A DNA stretch of 64,000 nt from the NCBI RefSeq assembly GCF_030644365.1, contig NZ_CP130058.1:2469705-2533704 (forward strand), written 5' to 3'. Within the stretch, counting starts at the first letter, position 1. Each line of letters begins with the position of its first letter. The notes below the pieces were generated by a model that saw only the letters and a program-made list of their open reading frames with translations, was not told where the DNA came from and ran no database searches. Of the stretch, positions 17,810-25,992 are shown in pieces. A program made the translations under genes and the position numbers. This DNA comes from Schaalia sp. HMT-172 (GTDB lineage Bacteria > Actinomycetota > Actinomycetes > Actinomycetales > Actinomycetaceae).

Positions 17810-18487
17810 TCAGTCCTTCTCAAACCCAATCTGCCAAAACCCCATATCAAGAACCTTCATCTGCGGATAGATGAGGTCGCCGACCCGCATTCCACGCCGC
17901 GCTTCCTCGAGGCGGTCGTTGTGCTCCTCGTAGAAGTCCAAGAGCCTACGGACGGACTCTGGGCTGTATTCCCGCGTCGTTACCTTGTATGTCGCAACGC
18001 CATCCTGAAAGAATCTGTCGTACGCAGGCACGCACCCGAGCGTTCCCATGAGGATCTTCGTGATGAGAACCGGCGACACAGAAGACGCAACCTTACGCCC
18101 TGCAACCTCATCGCGGATAGGCCCGAAATGGGCGGCGATGTCGTCACACAGCTTCTTAAGCCTCTTCTGAACCTCAGGCTCCCGCAGACCCACGCAAGCG
18201 ACCCCGAACAGGCAGTCGTATTCGGGCTTGAGGATCTTTTCGACGATGGGCACAAGCACCTTGTAGTCCTTCTGCAGCAGGAAGGACGAGCCCCTGTACA
18301 TCCCCCAGCTCGCCAGGTAGAAGGCGAGGTGCAGGCTCAAATAGTCGTAATCCGGGGAGGGGTCGGTCCGTGCATCTCGAAACACGCGATAGCAATGCTC
18401 CCACGAGCGCGAGCGCCCATTCTTATCCCTGCGCGCATCCTCGTAGAAGGTCTGCGCAGCACTAATCAACTCATCGATGGCTTCCAT
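17810..18487 (-). CDS. Conserved-looking 225-residue protein of unknown function
   Basis: Start MEAIDELISAAQTF at 18487 is preferred because upstream residues in frame derive from an ISL3 fragment; GGAAGG lies about ten bases before it. The protein is soluble and mostly helical, with the segment DYLSLHLAFYLASWGMYRGS (about residues 45-64), TKILMGTLGCVPAYDRFF (about 135) and a charged C-terminal third (LLDFYEEHNDRLEEARR). I recognise it as a type of orphan protein seen in restriction/defence islands but know no assigned activity. No catalytic motif is evident. Confidence 0.6.
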   Translation of the reverse strand: MEAIDELISAAQTFYEDARRDKNGRSRSWEHCYRVFRDARTDPSPDYDYLSLHLAFYLASWGMYRGSSFLLQKDYKVLVPIVEKILKPEYDCLFGVACVGLREPEVQKRLKKLCDDIAAHFGPIRDEVAGRKVASSVSPVLITKILMGTLGCVPAYDRFFQDGVATYKVTTREYSPESVRRLLDFYEEHNDRLEEARRGMRVGDLIYPQMKVLDMGFWQIGFEKD

Positions 18488-18781
18488 ATCATCTGACCTT
18501 CCAGATAGAAATCCACTCCGTCCACTCCAAGGGAGCGGTGGGCTGAACGGTTGACTAAAACGTACAACGTAGTCCGTTTGGGAATCAAGCCCATCCCGGC
18601 TCTTCAGAGTTGAGTGTGAGTGACCAGGTGTTCGTCGGGGGTTGCAGGTAGAGCTCTTGGTCCTTGATGATGAGCGGACTTCCAGCCATGCAGTGACCAG
18701 AGAACGCAAGCAGAGCCCCACAGGAGCATGCACCAGGCATCGATACGGATTCGCATTCACAGCCGTTCGCGGATTCCGCCA
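18488..18781. other. Intergenic region with ISL3 end fragment
   Basis: Contains a direct copy of the ISL3 left end (18598-18682). The rest, including an imperfect dyad around ACTAAAACGT/ACAACGTAGT upstream of the gene ending at 17810, may hold that gene's promoter. No complete gene was seen. Confidence 0.45.
18598..18682 (+). repeat. Solo left end of an ISL3-family element (copy of 14149-14233)
   Basis: Begins GGCTCTTCAGAGTTGAGTGT and stays close to the sequence at 14149 through TCCTTGATGATGAGCGGACT, with a handful of mismatches, then diverges. It has no transposase sequence, so it is a relic of a second insertion or of a rearrangement between two copies. Confidence 0.8.
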
Positions 18782-18801
18782 TCAAGTCATTATTTGGAAG
18801 C

Positions 18802-19078
18802 CTAGTACCCCCGCGCCCACTCTCGCAGCGCCGCTTCGACGACCTCGGACGCGTTCGTCGTATCCGTCGTAGGTTGCACGTAGCATCGCCGCCTCGTACA
18901 CGTCCTCGTCGATGCGCACCGTGACCTCGACGACCGGCACTCGAGGAGCGACTCGCTCCACCACGTCCCGCTGCTCACCGAATCTCGACCCGACCGTCAG
19001 GCCGTTTACCTCCGCCCACCGCCGGATTTCGGCGTTCTGCTCCGCCATGCTTGTATCGTCGCGCTTCGTGATAGTCAT
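18802..19078 (-). pseudogene. Ribbon-helix-helix (antitoxin-like) gene, frameshifted near its end
   Basis: Reads MTITKRDDTSMAEQNAEIRR, then VVEVTVRIDEDVYEAAMLRA, a typical RHH strand and first helix. The expected second helix is in another frame: TNASEVVEAALREWARGY with a TAG at 18802. A single inserted base around codon 77 explains this; left uncorrected, the frame runs to 18782 giving 98 residues with an abnormal tail. Paralogous to the next gene upstream. No toxin gene is adjacent. Confidence 0.6.
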
Positions 19079-19166
19079 ATGTCTACTTCATGGCGGGGTT
19101 CCTCTCTTTGTGGCGCGCCCAGCACCCCACTTGTCGTCGATGACCCGGGGACCAGCCACGGCCTCG

Positions 19167-19460
19167 TCAATCCTCGTGCAGCTCTGGCTGGCGCTCGACG
19201 TCGCGCACCCACTCGCGCACCGCGGCGCGGAGGGCTCCCGACCGTGACGTGATGCCCTCACTGGCCGCGCGAGCCATCATGGCGTCGAAAATATCAACGT
19301 CAAGGCTCGTGGTTACGGCCACTCGTAGCGGGGGCACGGGATGACGCGCTCGCTCCTCGCGCAGGAAGGCCACAAGTTCTTCAGCTTCTCCGGATTCAAT
19401 GAGCTAGCGTTGGAGGTCGGCCTTCATCTTCACGTCCGCTCGGTTACTGCGCTTCCTCAT
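19167..19460 (-). pseudogene. Ribbon-helix-helix (CopG-like) gene with an in-frame amber codon
   Basis: The frame starts MRKRSNRADVKMKADLQR, is interrupted by TAG, and continues LIESGEAEELVAFLREER, then VAVTTSLDVDIFDAMMARA and SRSGALRAAVREWV. A shorter product could start in the second part at an ATG-free GTG near 19412, so a 68-82 residue RHH protein is still possible. The RHH part aligns with the neighbouring broken gene without gaps. Likely role, if expressed, is DNA-binding autoregulation. Confidence 0.6.
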
Positions 19461-19953
19461 GGGGACAGGTATACACGGCACATGCCTCACAGAGTGTGCG
19501 ACGCAGCCACTGCACACAGATTGACATGAATCAAGGCTTCTCCTGTCAGAGCGTTTCACGTGAAACATTTGGCGGCCCACTGGCGACCCCACCCCCGAGG
19601 GCCTTCCGCGCACACGCGCCTCCCCCATTCGGACGCTTGACTCGCGCGCTGCACATTCGCACCGTTGCGCGCCCTATCGACATCAGTGTCCAGATAGTGG
19701 CCCACAGTTTCACCTGTAGGTTGCGCGGATGTCGGGAGAGCGGATCAATGTTTGACAAGGTCAGACGCGAGGCGCTCGCGACGAACGCACATCTGTGCCG
19801 CTCATCACCAGAAATCGGGTGAATGTGCATAATAGTTACTTCGCATTCTGAGTATTTCTTACCAGTTCGAGGCGTAGTCTTACCTCCTATCAGGGCGCGT
19901 CTCCGATGGCGGGGGCGCACAGGAGGACACCTCATCGTGGAGGTTGATAGATC
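19461..19953. other. Intergenic region with a parS-like site
   Basis: 493 bases without a supported gene. Holds one near-perfect parS (19552-19567) and must contain the promoter for the three-gene group starting at 19954. GTGGAGGTTGATAG before 19954 is the ribosome site. This marks the right border of the island: host-type signals (parS) resume here. Confidence 0.5.
19552..19567. promoter_or_regulatory. parS site (15 of 16 bases)
   Basis: CGTTTCACGTGAAACA against the bacterial consensus TGTTTCACGTGAAACA. It is the most origin-distal parS in the window, 17 kb from parB. Confidence 0.85.
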
Positions 19954-20847
19954 ATGATGGTTCCGCCGTTGTCTGAACGTCCCGTGACCGAGGAGGACGA
20001 GGAGCAATTCCGACGCGAAACGGCGCCGCGCAAGTACACGCTGCGCCGACGCTGGGCTGACTACCGCGCCGAGGTCAAAGCGCGCCGCCCCAAGGGCGCG
20101 CGGGCCCGCGCCCGGGCGTGGCTGCACGTCGAACCTTTCTATTGGGGGATGCGCGTAACCTACGTGGTCCTCTTCGCTGGCGCGGTCTTCGCGGTGTACA
20201 TCAACGGGGTGGCCGAAGGCTGGTGGCCAGCCTGGGGCGAGAGACCCACCGTGGCAGCCACGACCACGGCGCCCACTGCCAGGCCTGTGCCCACTGCGTC
20301 TGCCACGGCCTCGGGCGAGGCCGCGATGTCGGGCGGCTACCAAATTGGCCCCGACGGCGTGCTCGTGCGCCCCGCCGAGCACGCGGCATCCACCTACACC
20401 AAACCAGAACTACCCGAGGAGGCCAGAGAAAACACCGAACGAGGAGCCGAAGCAGCAGCAGAACACTACCTCGCACTCCTAATCTACGCATTCAACACAG
20501 GTGACACACAGCCATTTGCTGACATGTCATCACCGACGTCAAAATTTGCATCAGACTACATTAACGATGTGAATGAGCAATACTCCGACGGGTGGAATTA
20601 TGGAATGGAATCCAACATCACGTATGTCCTCCGTGTCGAGCCGGTTGAGGCAAATGGGAATGATGTCCCTCAAGGTTCCATCCTCGTTAAGTTCCGTACC
20701 GAAACATATGAGGGAACATCCTGCACAAGGACAAAAGTAGAAACACCGGCATCAAAATATAAGTCGACGGTTACGTTTATCATGACATGGCAAAACGGCA
20801 AATGGAAAGAAATTCAGGGAAGGACCGTTGCTGACAATGAGGACTAG
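19954..20847 (+). CDS. DUF6318-family membrane-anchored protein
   Basis: A 297-residue protein with a charged cytoplasmic N terminus (about 65 residues, many Arg), one membrane helix (RVTYVVLFAGAVFAVYING, about 66-86), a Thr/Pro/Ala linker and an extracellular domain. That domain contains YLALLIYAFNTGDTQPFADM, which is the signature I associate with DUF6318 of Actinomyces relatives. The fold is likely NTF2/SnoaL-like (inferred). The second ATG (19957) is an equally good start. The 3' half is clearly less GC-rich than the 5' half. The next gene overlaps its stop. Confidence 0.7.
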   Translation: MMVPPLSERPVTEEDEEQFRRETAPRKYTLRRRWADYRAEVKARRPKGARARARAWLHVEPFYWGMRVTYVVLFAGAVFAVYINGVAEGWWPAWGERPTVAATTTAPTARPVPTASATASGEAAMSGGYQIGPDGVLVRPAEHAASTYTKPELPEEARENTERGAEAAAEHYLALLIYAFNTGDTQPFADMSSPTSKFASDYINDVNEQYSDGWNYGMESNITYVLRVEPVEANGNDVPQGSILVKFRTETYEGTSCTRTKVETPASKYKSTVTFIMTWQNGKWKEIQGRTVADNED

Positions 20848-21772
20848 GTTACCGATATTCAGCATTGTCGCGCTCCCATTTCTTGCTCTCCCGACTCTGT
20901 TGCAACCCATTGCTACAGCCGCTCTCGAACAACCCACTCCAAAAATAGGAGGACATATCGAAGATGGAGAAGCGCTAGTTAACGGCGAGATGGGTAATAG
21001 CGAGTCTGATCCCGCATCTCAGCCGAATGATCATCGTCCCGCTGATGACATTCCTGCCCTCACCGCTGATGAGGAGGCTGATCCTGTGTCAGATTCCTAC
21101 AAGAGCGCCGTGCCCTGCAAACAAGTATTTCTCGGCAAAGTGGCCAACAGCCCCATTGTCTCCGATGATGCCACCGTCGATGACTGTCCGCTCCCTCCTG
21201 ATCCACAGGGTGGACCGAACCAAGACCCCGGCCGCACTCCCACGACACGAGACCTTCTGTATCTAGCGACAGCTGTTGTTCACGCCGATGGGGCTGGGTT
21301 GTATAAGCGGCCGTTCGGCGTCTCCTACACGAACAAGTTCATCCCCACCATCGTCGCGGCAACACGCCCCACCCAAAGTCATGTAGTTACAATGTTTGGC
21401 CGCGAGATCACCGTGACATTCACAGCCACAAACTACGAGTGGAACTGGGGAGATGGAACCCAGAACCTGGTGACCACGTCCAAGGGATCGGTGTGGTCCG
21501 AAGGCATGGATTTGAACACCGACCCACGCTTGATCCGACACTACTACACGCCCCCACAAGGGTGGCGCTCCGGGTTCGACGGCCCGTACCCTCACGAGAA
21601 CCGCGAAATCACGCTCACGACGACGTGGAGTGGAACACTCACGAACCCTTTCACCGGGGAAACACAGACGATCAACGGCCTGATCACCACCACCGAGACA
21701 ACCGGACCGTTCCCGTTGTCTCACCTGGTCATCAACAACACAGACACCTGGGAAGAGAAACAAGGCCACTAA
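20837..21772 (+). CDS. Secreted PKD-like protein
   Basis: About 311 residues; ATG at 20837 overlaps the previous stop (ATGAGGACTAG). The N terminus is a signal peptide (IFSIVALPFLALPTLLQPI, cleaved near ATA-AL). The mature part is acidic, then has a beta-rich region with NYEWNWGDGT and the later HYYTPPQGW and NREITLTTTWSGTL, which resemble a PKD-type immunoglobulin-like fold. No anchor is visible, so it is probably secreted. It sits between two DUF6318 paralogues, suggesting a common surface function. Confidence 0.65.
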   Translation: MRTRLPIFSIVALPFLALPTLLQPIATAALEQPTPKIGGHIEDGEALVNGEMGNSESDPASQPNDHRPADDIPALTADEEADPVSDSYKSAVPCKQVFLGKVANSPIVSDDATVDDCPLPPDPQGGPNQDPGRTPTTRDLLYLATAVVHADGAGLYKRPFGVSYTNKFIPTIVAATRPTQSHVVTMFGREITVTFTATNYEWNWGDGTQNLVTTSKGSVWSEGMDLNTDPRLIRHYYTPPQGWRSGFDGPYPHENREITLTTTWSGTLTNPFTGETQTINGLITTTETTGPFPLSHLVINNTDTWEEKQGH

Positions 21773-21787
21773 GGAGAGGCATGAACC

Positions 21788-22549
21788 ATGAGCACTATAT
21801 GGGCACAGCAACGCAGCTTCCGCCCCTGGATCGTCGCGATCATCGCAACGGTTGCGATCATCGCGGCAACCCTACTAGGACTGCGCGCGTTTAGCTCGAG
21901 AGCACACGCCGAAGGAGAGACTCCCCCACAGTCGTCGCAATCCGACACGACTACGCTGAGCAGCGGTCAGTTAAACGACGAACAGTCCGGAAGTAGCCAG
22001 TCCGGCGACAGTACATCGAACGACAGCCAGTCGGGCGACATGACAGCCTCCGACGAACCAGTACCCGTCAGCATCCCTAGCCCCACGCCTCCACCCAACC
22101 TAGACGCAGGTGGACTAATCAGTGCGCAAGCAACGTCGCAGTGGTACCTGGATCTATGGACCTATGCGTTCAATACCGGAGACACCGAAGAGTTCATGAA
22201 GCTATGTCACGCTGAGCCCTTCTGCACACAATTCGAAAATGATATGCGAATATTCCATTCGGAACAAACCGTGATCAGTCCTAGCACCTCGAAGTATCTC
22301 ATGACACAGCAGGTATACGATTGCACAGATCCGGCACACCCAGTCAATGCAGCATGCATTATGTTCCGCTATTCCTCAACTTCTTTGATTACCAGTCCCA
22401 AGGACGCGGACACCCCCTCATCCCACTATTCGACGATTAGTGTCTCCAATGGTCGCCGTGACGAAACCAGTCAATACGAATGCAAGATGCGTCTGGAGGC
22501 AGAAGGAGATGTTTGGGTTGTGAAGATAGTTCACACACACCTCCTCTAG
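21788..22549 (+). CDS. DUF6318-family membrane-anchored protein, second copy
   Basis: A 253-residue protein with one N-terminal helix (WIVAIIATVAIIAATLLG), a Ser/Gln/Asp-rich linker with repeated SQSGD units, and a C-terminal domain containing WYLDLWTYAFNTGDTEEFMKL. This aligns with the matching motif of the protein at 19954, so the two are paralogues. Four cysteines in the domain (CHAEPFC, YDCTDPAHP, AAC) could form disulfides. AAGGAGAGG precedes the ATG. Last gene of the group; hairpins and two parS sites follow. Confidence 0.7.
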   Translation: MSTIWAQQRSFRPWIVAIIATVAIIAATLLGLRAFSSRAHAEGETPPQSSQSDTTTLSSGQLNDEQSGSSQSGDSTSNDSQSGDMTASDEPVPVSIPSPTPPPNLDAGGLISAQATSQWYLDLWTYAFNTGDTEEFMKLCHAEPFCTQFENDMRIFHSEQTVISPSTSKYLMTQQVYDCTDPAHPVNAACIMFRYSSTSLITSPKDADTPSSHYSTISVSNGRRDETSQYECKMRLEAEGDVWVVKIVHTHLL

Positions 22550-22629
22550 GTGTTTGGCGACGAGCGAGGGTTACTGACACAACCGGAAAACTCCCCTAGG
22601 CTCTGCCCCCGACAGAGAGCCCAGGAGAA

Positions 22630-22645
22630 TGTTTCACGTGAAACA
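22630..22645. promoter_or_regulatory. parS site
   Basis: Exact TGTTTCACGTGAAACA. ParB-CTP loading site for chromosome segregation; 60 bp from the next site. Confidence 0.95.
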
Positions 22646-22704
22646 GTCACCGCGGCACGACGACAGACGTCGCTTCAGGGAACGATGCCGACCTCAGAGA
22701 CGAA

Positions 22705-22720
22705 TGTTTCACGTGAAACA
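22705..22720. promoter_or_regulatory. parS site
   Basis: Exact TGTTTCACGTGAAACA, paired with the site at 22630 in the same intergenic region. Confidence 0.95.
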
Positions 22721-22806
22721 CTCGGTACCTGTGCCTACAGGCGCGCGCACCCGCACCCGCGCGATCACCCCGAATACACACACGCGCCGGTCCACCGCTG
22801 ATACCA

Positions 22807-22838
22807 AGCGGGGTGCCACCTCTCGGCAGCACCCCGCT
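22807..22838. terminator. 10-bp hairpin in convergent intergenic region
   Basis: Arms AGCGGGGTGC (22807-22816) and GCACCCCGCT (22829-22838) with a 12-nt loop. No T-run; a bidirectional stop between the DUF6318 group and the transporter operon is inferred from position. Confidence 0.5.
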
Positions 22839-22997
22839 CAGTCAGTGACGAACGCTCACACTTGGGCCCCACTCGCCCACGCCCCAGCTCCACGAAGGCG
22901 CCTGCGCGCCCGACGCAGACGCCCCACACAAACGGACGCACCGGGCCCTCAGGCCCGCGCGCCCCCAAGGCCTCAAGCCCACGGAGCCCACAAGCCC

Positions 22998-23912
22998 TCA
23001 CCCCCGCCTCTCCCGCAGCCTCCGCGCGAGGACCCCATGCCTCGGCGCGAAGACCCAGGCGAGCACGAAGCACGCGGTGAGCACCAGGACGATCGTGGCG
23101 CCCGTCGGCACGTCCAGCGCCCACGACAGGTACAGGCCGACCAGGCCTCCGGCAGCACCCAGCACGGGCGACAGGATCATCATGGTCCCCAGGCGGTCGC
23201 ACAGGAGCCGCGCGGTGGCCGCGGGGGTGACGAGCAGGGCCAGCACCAGCACGTTGCCGATCATCTGCACGGAGATCACGACGGCTAAAGCCACGGCGAC
23301 ATACAAAGACAGATCGGCAGCGAGCACGTGCACGCCCGCCGCCCGGGCGCTCTCGCGGTCCAGGGTCACCGCCACGATGGGCCGGTGCGCCAGGAACAGC
23401 ATCAGCAGCACCAACGCAGCGCCACACATCACCACGGGCACATCCGACGCCGGGATGCCCGTGATCGACCCAAACAGGAAGTCCTGCAGGCTCCCCGCGT
23501 ACCCGGGCGCCCGCGCGATGATCGCGACGCCCAGCGCAAACGCGCCCACGAAGAGCACGCCGATGACGGAGTCCTCCTTAAGCCTGCGGTTCTGCGCCAG
23601 GAGTGCCACGAGCACGGCGGTCACGACGCCCGCGAGCGCCCCACCGAACACCAGGGATCCGCCGCACACGAACGCGATCGCCAGGCCGGGGAACACGGAG
23701 TGCGCGACCGCGTCGCCGATGAACGCCATGCCGCGCAGGACGACGTGCACGCCGACGCTGCCGCACACGAGCGCGGCGACGACCGCGATCAGCAGCGCGC
23801 GCGGCAGGAACGCCAGCGCCGGGTTCGTCAGGTCGCGGAAGAAGTCGTAGGGGCTCAGGAAGTCCGCCGCCGGGACGAGGCCTCCTCCCCCCGCGTGGAT
23901 CACGGTGCTCAT
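22998..23912 (-). CDS. Anchored repeat-type ABC transporter, permease (ABC-3 family)
   Basis: A 304-residue membrane protein with about eight helices. ABC-3 (zinc/manganese class) features include FLPRALLIAVVAALVCGSVG, the segment GMAFIGDAVAHSVFPGLA, and VQMIGNVLVLALLVTPAATA. Its ATG at 23912 overlaps the ATPase stop (ATGA). As the channel subunit it would move a divalent metal handed over by the TroA/ZnuA-like protein encoded upstream. The match is to the actinobacterial 'anchored repeat' subgroup (TIGR03770), inferred from the complete operon composition. Confidence 0.88.
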   Translation of the reverse strand: MSTVIHAGGGGLVPAADFLSPYDFFRDLTNPALAFLPRALLIAVVAALVCGSVGVHVVLRGMAFIGDAVAHSVFPGLAIAFVCGGSLVFGGALAGVVTAVLVALLAQNRRLKEDSVIGVLFVGAFALGVAIIARAPGYAGSLQDFLFGSITGIPASDVPVVMCGAALVLLMLFLAHRPIVAVTLDRESARAAGVHVLAADLSLYVAVALAVVISVQMIGNVLVLALLVTPAATARLLCDRLGTMMILSPVLGAAGGLVGLYLSWALDVPTGATIVLVLTACFVLAWVFAPRHGVLARRLRERRG

Positions 23913-24628
23913 GCGCGCACTCCTAGGGCGTCGAGGATCGGGTTGTCGGGTCGCACGTCGAAGGCGCGGATCCACGGGTCGGCGTCGGCCAGCTCGTCGG
24001 GCCGCCCGGAGGCGACGATCGTGCGCCGCAGCAGGTAAAGGCGGTCGCACCCGGCGCGCGCGCCGATGAGGTCGTGCGTCGTCATCAGGAGGGCTCGCCC
24101 CCCGTCCGCGAGCGCGCGGAACAGGTCCATGAGCATCTCCTGCGTGGGCATGTCGAGGCCGGTGAAGGGCTCGTCGAGGAGCAGCACGGCGGGCCGGATC
24201 GCGAGGGCCCGGGCGACGAGGACGCGCTGGCGCTGCCCGCCGGACAGCTCGCCGATGGGACGCTTCGCGAGGTCGCGCAGGCCCACGAGGCTCAGGGCCT
24301 CCTCGACGGCGCGGAAGTGCGGGGTCCGCGCGCGCCCGAGCAGCCCGCGCCGCACGGTGACGGCCTGCAGGACGGCGTCGCGCACGCTGATCGGGAAGTC
24401 CCACGCGAACTCGTGGCGCTGCGGCACATACCCGATCGCGCCGTCGGTCTCGACGCGCCCGCTGGAGGGGATGAGTCCCAGGATCGAGCGGATCAGCGTG
24501 GTCTTCCCGGCGCCGTTGGGTCCGATGAGGCCGACGAGCTCCCCGGCCCGGGCCTCCAGGTCGACGCCCGTCAGGACGCTGCGCCCACCCAGGGACGCGC
24601 CCAGTCCGGTGACGCGCAGCTGGCTCAC
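23909..24628 (-). CDS. Anchored repeat-type ABC transporter, ATP-binding subunit
   Basis: A 239-residue ATPase with GTG start inside the stop of the upstream gene (GTGA). Walker A GPNGAGKTT (about residue 37), signature LSGGQRQRV (about 128), Walker B VLLLDEPFTGLD (about 148) and the switch His in LLMTTHDL are all intact. It belongs to the metal-type (ZnuC/MntB-like) family, TIGR03771 subgroup by context. It energises the permease encoded immediately downstream. Confidence 0.92.
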   Translation of the reverse strand: MSQLRVTGLGASLGGRSVLTGVDLEARAGELVGLIGPNGAGKTTLIRSILGLIPSSGRVETDGAIGYVPQRHEFAWDFPISVRDAVLQAVTVRRGLLGRARTPHFRAVEEALSLVGLRDLAKRPIGELSGGQRQRVLVARALAIRPAVLLLDEPFTGLDMPTQEMLMDLFRALADGGRALLMTTHDLIGARAGCDRLYLLRRTIVASGRPDELADADPWIRAFDVRPDNPILDALGVRA

Positions 24629-25992
24629 TGCTCCCCTCCCCGATCGACGAGGCCGGGGCCCTCGTCGCCCTCGCCCGCGCCGGGTGCACCGTCAGGCCCC
24701 ACGCTGGGCGCCGCGCCTCGGGCGGGCACGGACCTATCGGACGAGGCCATGGCCGCTTCCCCGCTTCCCTCACCCTTCGCGGTGGGCAGGGGGGCGAGGA
24801 GGGAGTCGGCCTCGGCGATGGCGGCGGCTTGTTCGGCGCGGCTGCGGCGCGAGCGCGCGACGACGAGCGCAAGAATCACCAGGAGGGACAAGCTGGCGAC
24901 GGCGATGATAGCGAGGAAAGCCCAGTCGGGCAGCCCGCCTTCGGAGGAGGGCGACGTTGACTCGGAGGAGCCTGCGGCTCCCGGCCCGGCGGCGCCCGGG
25001 TTCGCGGAAGAGGAGCCAGCGCCTTGGGAGGCGCCCGCGGCCGGGTCCCCAGAACCAGAACCAGAACCGGCAGCCGCGGGCGCGGCCATGGCCAGGGCCT
25101 CGGACGCGGAGGCGGCGTCACCGACGGCGAAGCGCAGGGTCGTGGAGGCGCTCACGGCCTCGCCGGCGGTGGTCGTGCCCAGGAAGGTCACGGTCGCCGT
25201 GTAGGTGCCGGGGGCGGAGAACGCCCAGTTGGCGTGCACGTGCGTGCCCGAGTCGATCCACACGTCGCCAGGCGCCGCGCCGGAGTCGGCGAGCAGGAGG
25301 GGCTTGCCGAAGGTGCCGGACTGGAGGAACAGCCACGCACGGCCGGGGCCGGACACGGGGCCGACGCGCATGGTGAGGCCGCGGTCGATGGTGGCCGTGA
25401 CGGCGGGGTCTTGCGTGTTCCACCCGAGCCACACGACGCTCGGGTTCTGCGTCTGGGGGATGACGTGGACGGGCTTGCCGGCGACGTCGGCCAGGAAGGG
25501 GTAGTCGGCGGAGTCGGGCGCGGTCATGATGGCCGCGTCGCTGACCCGCAGGACGGTCTGGTTGGGGTCGCGCCACACGGCGCCGCTCTCGGCGTCGTGG
25601 CGCAGGCCGGCCCGCCACTGTCCATCGATCAGTCGGGGGCCGAGGTCGACGTGTCCGACGCTGATCTCGCTGGCCTCATTCGACCATTCCTCGTGAGCGG
25701 CGACGCTCTGCGCGAGGTCGGGGTCGGGTGTCGGGTCAGCAAGAGAAGAGGGCGCGCCCACGATGACGAGGAAGGCCGACACAAGCAGAGCGCTCAGAGC
25801 CAGGCCGAGGCGCGCGGAGCGCGACGAGGCGCTGGCAGGCCGCCGGCTAGCCCCGGGGGCGGCGGCAGGGCCTGGCCGGGCTTCGAGACGCGGCGCCGAG
25901 CGCAGCTCGGTCGCCAAGTCTCGCGGGCGGGCCGCCGCCCCCGGGGCGAAGAGCCGGCGGCCGGCAATCGGGCGAGAAGGGAAGGGTTTCAT
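24625..25992 (-). CDS. Choice-of-anchor M domain surface protein
   Basis: A 455-residue membrane-anchored protein. An unusually long N-terminal stretch (about 60 residues, Arg/Pro/Ala-rich) precedes the signal-like helix LGLALSALLVSAFLVIVGA. The extracellular domain contains VSVGHVDLGPRL-like sequence, VWLGWNTQDP and THVHANWAFSAPGTYTATVT, the hallmark of the choice-of-anchor M (TIGR03769) repeat. A Ser/Gly/Ala linker and a C-terminal helix (WAFLAIIAVASLSLLVILAL) anchor it, followed by a cytoplasmic tail of about 70 residues. The N-terminal extension coincides with a palindromic repeat found elsewhere between genes. Start and stop overlap both neighbours by 4 bp. Confidence 0.8.
   Translation of the reverse strand: MKPFPSRPIAGRRLFAPGAAARPRDLATELRSAPRLEARPGPAAAPGASRRPASASSRSARLGLALSALLVSAFLVIVGAPSSLADPTPDPDLAQSVAAHEEWSNEASEISVGHVDLGPRLIDGQWRAGLRHDAESGAVWRDPNQTVLRVSDAAIMTAPDSADYPFLADVAGKPVHVIPQTQNPSVVWLGWNTQDPAVTATIDRGLTMRVGPVSGPGRAWLFLQSGTFGKPLLLADSGAAPGDVWIDSGTHVHANWAFSAPGTYTATVTFLGTTTAGEAVSASTTLRFAVGDAASASEALAMAAPAAAGSGSGSGDPAAGASQGAGSSSANPGAAGPGAAGSSESTSPSSEGGLPDWAFLAIIAVASLSLLVILALVVARSRRSRAEQAAAIAEADSLLAPLPTAKGEGSGEAAMASSDRSVPARGAAPSVGPDGAPGAGEGDEGPGLVDRGGEQ
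25878..25930. repeat. Palindromic repeat inside the choice-of-anchor gene
   Basis: Starts GGGCTTCGAGA and ends TCTCGCGGGCGG, with inner arms CCGAGC/GCTCGG, so it folds as an imperfect hairpin. The same ends and hairpin logic occur in the intergenic repeats at 31805 and 34699. Here it is translated as part of the N-terminal extension (about residues 21-38). Confidence 0.6.

Larger units (their letters stand above)
22550..22997. other. Convergent intergenic region with two parS sites and hairpins
   Basis: 448 bases between two converging genes. Besides parS at 22630 and 22705 it has a hairpin at 22807-22838 and a short CGGGCC/GGCCCG dyad at 22942-22957 that may end the transporter operon from the right. 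No coding potential with a ribosome site was seen. Confidence 0.55.

Noticed and set aside
6364-19406. Amber codons inside four frames, as a hint of TAG recoding or suppression
   Set aside because: hsdM, the ddl-like gene, DLW-39 and both DUF6318 genes end normally in TAG, so TAG is a stop here. The interrupted genes are IS or decayed genes.
18782-19460. Functional toxin-antitoxin pair
   Set aside because: Both genes look like RHH antitoxins rather than toxin plus antitoxin, and both carry disabling changes.
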